This document shows positions 56,700 through 64,000 of a stretch of 64,000 nucleotides of DNA, piece after piece. Each line of letters opens with the position of its first letter. Position 1 is the first letter of the stretch. Made by a program: the position numbers and the translations under genes. The notes under the pieces were generated by a model. It made no database searches, had not been told where the DNA came from, and saw nothing but the letters and a program-made list of their open reading frames with translations. Source of the DNA: Cepaea nemoralis (lineage: Eukaryota > Mollusca > Gastropoda > Stylommatophora > Helicidae); NCBI GenBank assembly GCA_014155875.1, contig JACEFZ010005141.1, forward strand, positions 370,001 to 434,000, in the 5' to 3' direction.

Positions 56700-58560
56700 T
56701 CACATAATAATTCCAATTCCAATTTTCAAAAACAAAAATTCCAAATTCGGCCTCGTCTAACCTGCTTCATCAGCTGTGGTTATTGTTGAGGTCCGTGGTT
56801 TTTGTGGGTATTTTCACCCTAATTCTTGTCTTGTGAGTCCTAACTCGGACTAGTGATGTAGCATTTGTGTCTGTGATGTCAGCAGTGGTCAGCGGCTATC
56901 CTTTGTGCTTGTCTGTTCTTGTGGTTTTCTTTGTTGGTGTAGGCTCCTGGCTCGTCTGGCTTGACTGGCTGCAGTCCTTATAAGGACTTTTTATTTGGTC
57001 TTTTTGTCTCCTTTTTTGTGTATTTTCTGTAGGAGCTTTTCGACGTTTTCATTTTCCTCCTTACGCCTGTTTTCACTGTCGCATGTGAGCATCTGCTGCC
57101 TTAAGTTTTCTTCCTCCGTGGTCAGCCATGGGACGATTTTACCGTCATCTATATAGTACTCGAAGTCGTTCTCACAGTCGTAGTGTAAGACTGGGTATGC
57201 CATCGGTTTCCCCCGGAGTTTCTTAGGCTTCTTCTTTTCTTTTTCTTCCCAGCGCCTTCTGAATTCCTCGCGCTTGAGTTCCTCCTTGCTAACTGGGTAT
57301 TCTGTGCCTCCTTCAGAGATCCGACGGGATATTGTTTCCCTCTTGGGCGTTGTAGTTGGGCTGCTGGCTTTAGCTTGCGGTTCAGGCTCGGTCTCTTGGT
57401 TTTCATCTTGCGGTTTCTCTGTGAGTTCTTGTATGGCTTCTGTTGGTTTGTTTTGAAAGAGTTCCATTTCAGCTCTATGCAATTCTCTTTCTGTCTTGAT
57501 CATTTGTAGGATTTCTTCGTTCTTCTTCATCTCGGTCATGCGCTCCATCTCTTGTTTGATGTTTTTCTGTATCTCCTTCATTTCAACAAGCAGTTTTTCA
57601 TTGTCACTGGTTTGTGGCGGTGCAAGAAGTAGCTTGATTTGCTTCTTTAGCTCGTCTATTTGGCTTTGCAGTTGGGCTCTTTCCGCTTGTGAGCAACCCA
57701 TGGCTGTCTTGCACCTCCGCATTGCTTCGTTGTATGGTGTCCTTGTGGTGATGGCAGTCTTCAAGACGTCTCTGTGTCGTTGCAGGTACGGACAGCCCAA
57801 GTATCTTGCTCCATGCTTGCCCAGGCAGTTGGCGCACTTTCTTCTGTTGTTAGGAGCTCGGAAGTCCATGTCCAGCTTGGCCAGTGGACACTCCTTGAAG
57901 GCGTGGTGATCGGCGCAATATCGGCAGATTTCCGTTTTACTGTGACATGTAGCTCTGCTGTGGCCGGCCTTCTGACATCTGGAACATTGCGTGATTCTTG
58001 GGATGAATCTCTCTGGTTGCTGCATTCTCTTGTTGAATGATACTGTGGTCGGCATTTCGCTGCCCTCCGACGTCACTACTGCCAAGGTTGTAGGTATCTT
58101 GGAGTAGGTGAGAAGCCGCTCCGCCTTCAAGAATCGGATGTGAAGATTCTCTTCATCGTAGCTGCTTCAGGATTTCTTCATCTGTCAGCTCCACATGAAT
58201 CCGCTTGACAACCCATCGGACTGTTTTTGAGTCGGTGGTTCCGACTCTGGTGTCTTTCTCCTCCTTCTCTGCTGTCTTGGTTCTTGACTGTGTTGGGCTG
58301 TCAATCTTCTCCCTCATGGCAGCTTCAGTGATAGGTGTAGTATCAGGCTCTTTGATGCAGCTAGCAGGTGGGCTCTCGACGTTCTTCTTCTTGTTGTCGG
58401 CTCCCACGCTGCACATCTTGGCAACAGCGTGTTTCTTGTTGTTGGACTTTCCACGTGACATTTTCCCGCATATCAGGCTTCTTGACAGAATAATGCGACT
58501 TGTCTTGTTAGCGCTCGCAGTGCGAATGTGATGACACGATCACATAATAAGGTTTGCAAA
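56700..58560 (-). mobile_element. ORF1-only LINE segment
   Basis: It contains a single gag-like ORF1 with flanking non-coding sequence and no endonuclease or RT after it. About 230 bp of non-coding DNA and a TTGGAA-repeat-like 3' end follow near 56710. The text after ORF1 (GAGCCAGGAGCCTACACCA) recalls the leader of the LINE at 51165 (CAGCCAGGAGGCGCACCA), suggesting the two are related. It inserted upstream of the hAT transposase start. Confidence 0.65.
56991..58461 (-). pseudogene. LINE ORF1 (gag-like) with three zinc knuckles
   Basis: It starts at 58461 (MSRGKSNNKKHAVAKM) and ends in HKKGDKKTK at 56991. One single-base frameshift near 58155 separates the first 102 residues (ending DEEILKQLR) from the rest. 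Three successive CCHC knuckles follow: CSRCQKAGHSRATC, CRYCADHHAFKEC, CANCLGKHGARYLGC (the third has a longer last spacing). A long coiled-coil-like, glutamate- and lysine-rich region comes next, then a basic C-terminus. It would bind LINE RNA. Knuckle cysteines and histidines are intact, so decay is recent. Confidence 0.85.
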
Positions 58561-58599
58561 ATATATAAATAGGGCCTGGCCTAAATAAACAGCATAGAG

Positions 58600-58799
58600 C
58601 AGTGTTTTTCAACTGGGGTTCCGCGAGTGGCAGCCAAGGGTTCCGTCAAAACAGATCAAAATCACCTAAATGCAACATTTCTGCCCATCTGGTTTATTAC
58701 ATAAAGTAGGACAGACACTTGGATCATCGCACAGAGTTCCTTCAGCAACGTAAACATTTGCGCAAGGATCTGCTCCAGCAAAAAGGTTGAAAAACACTG
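58600..58799. mobile_element. 200-bp hAT MITE
   Basis: The ends are CAGTGTTTTTCAAC and, reversed at 58799, the same 14 bases. The 8-bp flanks GCATAGAG (58592-58599) and GCCTAGAG (58800-58807) differ at one base. It has no coding capacity. Its inverted repeats differ from those of the larger hAT around it, so it belongs to another hAT family. Confidence 0.85.
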
Positions 58800-60236
58800 G
58801 CCTAGAGACCAGCTCGATTAACAATTTGACCTGGGAATTTTTCTGAGCTGGGGATAATATTTCCATAATAACACGAGTCTTCTATGGCATTTTTATGTTA
58901 TGTTTGCTACTTTATTGCCTCTATTCACACTTGTAGTTCACTTACCTATCACTGTCAAACAAAGAAATCCTTGTTACATACCTATAAAATGGATGACAGG
59001 CAAAAAGAAGTAAATATTTCTGGAGCATCGGACCTGTGTTGACAGCCAGACGCATCTAGGGGAGGGAAAGATATGTGTTTGTGTGTATCACCATGGTAAT
59101 GTCAGAGCTTAGGCAGAGCTACCACGAGCCGGGGAAGGGCTTGGGATGGCACTAAATAAGCAAACATTACAATAAACAAGAAAATCTAGATACAATAATT
59201 TAAAATAGAAAATAGTAAATTTAAGTCACCTAGCAGCCAAGAGGTCCCCTCACGTGCGAAGATCTCCTAGTATTCTAAACATAATATTTAAATTTAAATT
59301 GTATCCCGTCTCATGTTCCATAAATTTTATGAAACAAATTCAATGTACTGTCGGCAGGCCTGATGAACTGACGTCGTGGGCCAGATCCGGCCAGCTGGCC
59401 ATAGTTTGGTGACCCATGTTCTAGTTGACTGGGCAAGGGCACATAATAAGATAATTGGAAACACCATCTTTCAGCAACTTCCTAGACGCCTTTGAAAATG
59501 GAAAAGTCCAGGAAACAATTTTCATAATAAATGTTATTACATAAGAAAAAAACAATTAATTTTGAAGAAATAAATGATAAATTCACAATTTCTGTACAGA
59601 ACAGGAACAATGTAATAGGAGAAATGGGCAGTTATGACGAACAATGTCAAATGCTAAAGGAATCAATACAAAAGACATCAAAAGTAATAACACCAGGAAA
59701 AAAAACGAAGACTGCGAAGAAGAAATGAATGACAAAGAAAATTCTACAACTGATGAGCATTAAAAGAAAGAGTAAACAAAATCAAGAAGAATATTTTTTT
59801 AAAAATACATACAGAAATAGCACGAAAATGTCAAGCAGTGAAGGAAGCCTGGCTAAGTAGTCAGTCAAGGGATACTGAAGGACGAGAAGAAACAAAATCT
59901 ATGTACAGAAAGATTTAGGAATTATCTGGCATTATAAAGCATACATCAATTAATTGTTTGAAAATAAAGGAAGGTTAAATTAATGGGCAAAGAAAAGGTA
60001 ATTGAAAGATGGACATAATGTATAAAAGAGTTATTTTCTGAGGATGGTAGATCAGAAAAAAATAATAATTACGATCAATGTCAAGGACCACCAATACTGA
60101 AAACAGGAGTTGAGGATGCTATACAACAGGTGAAGAAAGGTAAATTTCCGGTGAAACATGAAGAAATTATTAGAATTTAGGAATTATTAAACATTGATGA
60201 TAAAGATCAATAATAAAGAATGTGTATTAGCAACAA

Positions 60237-60490
60237 TCCCTGGCATAGGGATTAACATCTTTCTCCGTAATCCCGTATAATCTCATGAGTAACATAGCTG
60301 AGCGAGAGTCGGTAGCAGATCGTGCCACATTGGTTACTTACGGGGGTATGGGAGCCGGTCACTCAGAAAGCAATGGCAAACTACTGAGCGTAATCTTGCC
60401 TAGTACATCAACAGCAACTGAAAGATGCTGGTGTTGACTGCAACGTCCTGTAAGGGATAGGCAACAAAAAAAACAAAAAACAAGAAAAAA
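60237..60490 (+). mobile_element. SINE family A, copy 4 (head type 2)
   Basis: It is flanked by AGCAACAA (60229-60236 and 60491-60498). The head TCCCTGGCATAGGGATTAAC, then TTTCTCCGTAATCC, is shared with the copy at 21016. The body has GGCAAACTACTGAGCGTAA and an AC/A-rich tail. It interrupts the split LINE between its linker and RT remnants. Confidence 0.85.
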
Positions 60491-61096
60491 AGCAACAAAG
60501 AGCAGCCATAAGAACTGACAACCAATTATGAACATTTCAACACAATAAACAAGGTGTTAGAAAAGGTTGTGCACTAACACATGATGTGTTCAATTTGTAC
60601 AGCGGAATACAAGACATGCCAGGAATATCAGTATGTGGACATAATGTAAACATTATGCTTTTGACATGGATTTGGTGGCTAAAAATGAAACATAGTTACA
60701 AGAAATTATAGATATAATTGCAATAGAAAGTCAAAACAAAGGACTTATTCTTAATAACAGAATTGATTTATAAATGTTTATCATTAAAATTATATACAGC
60801 TATAAGAAAGAGACAAACAGCATTCTTTGGTTATGTGAAAAGAAGAGAAATATCAGTGGGAAAAGAGGCAGAGGCAGACCAAGAGAAATGATAATGGTGG
60901 ATTGTGACGGTGATATGAAGGAATATCATCAGCAGAGTTGATCCAGAGCACCAGGGACCAAGATATGTGGAGAGACATATACATATCTTGCAAGGCACAT
61001 GATGATGGTGATTAAAAGCATTATTCCATTCTAAATGACCTTTTATTAATGCTCATTAGATTTCTTTCAAGTGTTCTCAACATTTAATAAAGATAC

Positions 61097-61261
61097 CTGA
61101 GAAACTTCAGTGACTACTTTCTCATAATCAGCTTTGGCTTTGTCTGCCTCACTTCTGATAACATGGATGCCTCTATCATTAGTTTTGAAAACAGTTTTCT
61201 CACAGCTATCCTGAACTGTGTGTAGAAAGCCACGACCTTGGCCCAGTGTATCTTGAATCTC
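61097..61261 (-). CDS. Spectrin-repeat exon 1 of window (second half-repeat)
   Basis: 55 codons, phase 0, read directly. The acceptor is TTTCACATAACAG|GAG and the donor CAG|GTATCT. The peptide EIQDTLGQGRGFLHTVQDSC continues to VIRSEADKAKADYEKVVTE and VSQ. It has no helix-A tryptophan, as expected for a second half. It is the most 5' exon in the window, so the protein continues upstream (higher coordinates). Confidence 0.78.
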
Positions 61262-61377
61262 CTGTTATGTGAAACACATTATATATCAAAAATAATCTTT
61301 GACTATCAGCTAATCTCTGTATTATTATATATTTAAATATTACAGATGTTTTTATTTCATTAACAATGAAACATCTG

Positions 61378-61885
61378 GTTCAATGTGGTGGACAGGCTGT
61401 TGAGCTGTTAAGGCCTTTGGAGTGTGTTTGCTTCTGGCTACGGTTTGCTTATGCATTTTCTCACGTTGGACTGGTAGTACAAGGTTCCGTCACCCAGCTA
61501 CTGAGGTAAGTGCATTGAGCGACACTGTGAGCTGTGGATTTCATGTGGAATGCATTCACATCTGTCTGCGGTTGTTTGCATTGTGAACTGCATATTCAGA
61601 AAAATGGGGGACGGCTAGTTGCTGAATTAGCTGGTTTTGCATTATGCAGTAATGTGTGTGCTGCTTTTCTAGCGACTGCCGCTTCCATCAACTCTGTTGT
61701 GTCGGCATTTTGGAAGCACCCTTGTGGATGTATGCCTATGCATGCTGTTGGTTTGTTGGGACAGCTGTCTGTTCCACTTTTCACATGGGACAGTGAAGAG
61801 CATTTTATGTGATATTCACTGGCACAGGAACGAAGCATTATGCTGTGAAGTTGGAACCGCGACTAATGACTAACATCAGTATATG
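61378..61885 (+). mobile_element. Repeat X, copy 2 (plus)
   Basis: It aligns with 20460-20992 in reverse orientation over about 500 bp, starting near GGACAGGCTGTTGAGC and ending GGAACCGCGACTAATGACTAAC. Here the tail is only two or three degenerate CTAA units. The open frames in it do not correspond between copies, so they are not genes. Confidence 0.75.
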
Positions 61886-61889
61886 GTAA

Positions 61890-62453
61890 GCTTCTGACAA
61901 ATATATCAGTAAACAAGTTAGATTCTTGTCTTTTTTTTTTTTTTTGTTAGAAAACATTTCTTTAAAAAGCATTGTATTTTTAAATGTAGTTTTAAACAAA
62001 AAACTGTACAAATTACTTAAATCATCACCACCGACAAAAAAATTTTAAAAGTATAGACATTACAACATTTTCATATCTGTTGCAAAGTATTGTGTAAAAC
62101 AATAGAAACAAATGTTATGAAATGAAAGGCAGACGTTTTAAAACAAAATATTGACTTTAAAATTAACAAAACGATAGAAAAATGAACAAAGCAGTCTGGT
62201 CATTAAAGGACAAAACATTCTGAACATTTTTAAAAAGATTAGTGCAACATACACAAATAATTATCTAGTGCTTCAAGAAATGAACTAGACAACTATAAGA
62301 GAAACCAATCGGTAAAGGACAAAACTATTTAGCTTTAAATGAAGTAAGTACTAAATAATCTGTGCTAAATTAAGTGTCTTTCAATAAACCAGTGCTTGTT
62401 ATTGATCCAGTTGTGCCTGGGCTTCTGCACTTTGACCCAGTGCCTCATAATGA
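61890..62453. other. AT-rich intron, no gene recognised
   Basis: It contains a T15 run near 61930 and no supported exon. Confidence 0.5.
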
Positions 62454-63430
62454 TCTTCTTCTTCTTCTTCAGCATTCTGAGCCATTGAGATTCTTTGCTG
62501 CAGATACAATCCGTCTCCATTCGTCTCTCTGGTTGACCTTCTCTTGCCAGTCGTTGATTCCAAGTGCTTGTAGGTCTGTATATATATATATTATCTCTCC
62601 ACCGTCTTCTTGGTCTACCTCGGGGTCTACGGTCATTTATTTCCTGAGTGTAAGCGAGTTTTGTTTCCCTATTATCTTCCATTCTTTCTATATGCCCCAG
62701 CCATTGTAGTCTATTAGCCTTCATGATACCAGTGATTAGCGGGGACTTAAACAGATCATAAATGTCTTTGTTACTTCTTCGTTTCCACTCTCCACTTTGT
62801 GTATCCCTAATGGGTCCAAAGATGAGTCTTAAAATTTTGTTCTCAAAGGTTTGTAACAAGGCTTCGTCTCCTTTCGTTGTACTCCAGGTTTCAGAGCCAT
62901 ACAGCACAACTGGTCTGATCAGTGTTTTGTATATTGTGATTTTGATGTTACGAGATAACGTATTTGATTTTAGTAGATGTTGTAGTGCATAGTATATCTT
63001 ATTTCCAGAATTGATTCTAGTTTGTATTTCTTCCCTTATGATGTTGGAGCAGTTGAAGATTGTACCCAGGTATTTGTATGTTTCCGTTCTTTTAATGGTC
63101 ATATTATCTATTTGTATGTGGCCAGAGTTTTTAGCCATTCCTTCTCTTGAAATTACCATATATTCTGTCTTATTTTGGTTGATAACCAGCCCCATCTGTT
63201 GGGCTTTTTCCTTTAAGTGAGTCAATATTTCCAATGTCTTTTGTTCATTTCCCCCTATAATATCTATATCATCTGCATAACCAAGCAGCCTGGATGTTCC
63301 TCCAATATCACAGTCCTCCTTTACTTTCCTTACAACTTTCTCTAGAGCCTCATAATGATACATGCAAATATTCATAAGCTGTTGTGCTGTTCCATATAAA
63401 GTGTTCCTTTTATTTGGCCCAGGTGGAAGT
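62454..63430 (-). mobile_element. 5'-truncated LINE (RT palm to C-terminus)
   Basis: On the minus strand: EALEKVVRKVKEDCDIGGTS, LGYADDIDIIGGNEQKTLE (motif C), MGLVINQNKTEYMVIS, YKYLGTIFN, RPVVLYGSETWSTTKGDE, RLQWLGHIERM, RRPRGRPRRRWRDNI. It ends in a (GAA)n tail at 62456-62470, which the 394-codon frame reads through as poly-Lys. RT motifs A and B are absent. The stretch 63430-63549 belongs to the same open frame but does not look like RT, so the start of the element is approximate. Confidence 0.8.
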
Positions 63431-63644
63431 AAATATTTTATGATATCTGTAACAGCTGGGCATTCAAAGTGGCGATTTTTGACAGTCATGTAATTATATC
63501 TACAAACACACTCTGGAATCAGTTGTGGCTGGAGTCTGCTCGGGTGCATATTGAGTGATATGTATTGTGTTCAAACAATTGTGTACTGGTTCTTCCTTGT
63601 TAGATGGTATGTTGTCTATGGGGTCAGGACCTGGTATTTACATA

Positions 63645-63893
63645 CTTCTCTCTTCCGTTCTGTGGCGAAAGGGTTACGGACGCAATTCGTAATCCTGCGT
63701 ACCACGTTCAAAACACTGCTGTGAGTGATTTGACAGCAGACCGCCTTGTGTTGGTTTTCATAAAATGGTATGAGTGTCGGTTGTTCAGAAAGCAATGGCA
63801 AACTACTGAACGTAAACTTGTCAAGAAATCACAAATAACCAAAAAATGCTGGGGTTGCCTGCGATATCCTGTAAAGGATAAGCAACTAACTTT
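63645..63893 (+). mobile_element. SINE family A, copy 5 (head type 1)
   Basis: The head TTCTGTGGCGAAAGGGTTAC, then GGACGCAATTCGTAATCC, is the diverged equivalent of the copy at 47437. The body has GGCAAACTACTGAACGTAA and CCTGTAAAGGATAAGCAAC. No poly(A) and no target duplication was found. Confidence 0.75.
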
Positions 63894-64000
63894 TAATTCT
63901 TGGTGTCCAGTGGTCCACGTGTTGAGCCAAGTTTGTTAATTTACAGTTATTATTAGCTGCTTGGCTATTTTGAGACTTATTGCTGTACAGTTGCTTTTGT

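Larger units (their letters stand above)
50985..59418 (-). mobile_element. hAT transposon, 8.4 kb with nested insertions
   Basis: The terminal inverted repeats are CAGGGGTCATCAAACT at 50985-51000 and, on the other strand, CATGGGTCACCAAACT ending at 59418 (14 of 16 match). The perfect 8-bp target duplication TTCTAGTT is at 50977-50984 and 59419-59426, and the host LINE frame resumes across it. Inside are a minus-strand transposase (55118-56529), a plus-strand LINE (51165-55117), an ORF1 segment (56700-58560) and a 200-bp hAT MITE. Confidence 0.9.
50715..61020 (+). mobile_element. LINE split by the hAT element and a SINE
   Basis: The pieces are 50715-50984, 59427-60236 and 60499-61020. The first encodes endonuclease text VLVIRLRGKIVNNHILQVHV, then TTTVLGDFNAKVGEERDED and ERNERGDILV. 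After the hAT it continues in frame order with DWARAHNKIIGNTIFQQLPR and WKSPG. RT remnants follow (KEKVIERW, ILKTGVEDAIQQVKKGK; after the SINE, GVRKGCALTHDVFNLYSG) and a C-terminal AFFGYVKRREIS. It is a decayed element that served as the landing site for the hAT. Confidence 0.75.
13029..61261 (-). other. Giant spectrin-repeat gene segment (nesprin/SYNE-like), 11 exons
   Basis: The coding sequence is open at both ends of the window. Eleven phase-0 exons concatenate without a stop. Six consecutive spectrin repeats can be laid out, each with the helix-A tryptophan followed by L or M in its first half: TRWM, YNWL, NSWL, TSWL, IKWL, EKWL. Repeats are about 101-115 residues, close to the spectrin norm of 106. 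The phrases CTGDKKTLQGRLHQLR and CSDSSGDWHDIQDRI recall nesprin repeats, which often have a C-x-x-x-GD turn; this is from memory and not decisive. Such proteins are cytoskeletal linkers; nesprins tie the nuclear envelope to actin. Introns reach 14.7 kb and are filled with transposons. No actin-binding, KASH or EF-hand part is in the window. Confidence 0.7.

Noticed and set aside
57496..57909. 137-codon plus-strand cysteine- and serine-rich open frame
   Set aside because: Antisense shadow of the LINE ORF1 zinc-knuckle region.

Overview
This is a metazoan, almost certainly invertebrate, nuclear window and not a prokaryotic one. It holds spliced exons with GT-AG borders, tRNA-derived SINEs, long microsatellites, mariner and hAT DNA transposons, Penelope relics and many non-LTR retrotransposons (LINEs). 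I cannot name the species. The large introns and this transposon mix would fit a mollusc or a similar lophotrochozoan, but that is inference.

The only host gene I can support runs on the minus strand across nearly the whole window. Eleven exons lie at 61097-61261, 46280-46441, 44699-44839, 43246-43410, 35082-35411, 33691-33843, 28913-29077, 22271-22597, 21499-21651, 14581-14748 and 13029-13205. All are phase 0, have splice-site dinucleotides at both ends and join into one open frame of spectrin repeats. Most encode half a repeat; two encode the second half of one repeat plus the first half of the next. Together they give about six full repeats plus a leading half repeat. The gene continues beyond both ends. 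The best guess is a giant spectrin-repeat protein of the nesprin (SYNE/Msp300) type; a dystonin/MACF-like or other spectrin-family protein remains possible.

The introns are packed with mobile DNA, often nested. Region by region: (1) 1-9.2 kb holds two SINEs, a short Penelope-like relic, an EEP-RT LINE (1.4-4.2 kb), a truncated mariner-derived MITE and a LINE relic carrying a LINE-tail insertion with its target-site duplication. (2) 10.5-12.9 kb is a decayed LINE with RT and RNase H. (3) 15.9-18.1 kb is a three-level nest: a solo LTR inside a mariner inside a tRNA-derived SINE, with target duplications at each level. (4) 19.9-21.3 kb has a TTAG/TTGAG satellite, repeat X and a SINE. (5) 23.1-27.3 kb is a complete LTR retrotransposon with LTRs, primer site, polypurine tract and 5-bp target duplication but no recognisable gag or pol. 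(6) 29.3-33.1 kb is a 30-bp minisatellite followed by a full-length LINE with a 12-bp target duplication; its endonuclease frame is broken by a perfect 32-bp-arm palindrome. (7) 35.5-44.4 kb holds two more RNase-H LINEs and other LINE remnants. (8) 47-50 kb is a LINE relic split by a SINE, a LINE tail and a mariner MITE with long inverted repeats. (9) 50.7-61.0 kb is a LINE split by an 8.4-kb hAT transposon (8-bp target duplication), which itself contains a nearly intact EEP-RT-RNase H LINE, an ORF1-only LINE segment with three zinc knuckles and a 200-bp hAT MITE. (10) 61.4-63.9 kb has the second copy of repeat X, a truncated LINE and a SINE.

No CRISPR, operon, rRNA or bona fide tRNA gene was seen. 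The most distinctive items are the palindrome in the LINE, the non-coding LTR element, the SINE family with one body and two different tRNA-like heads, and the multi-level nests whose relative order can be read directly.
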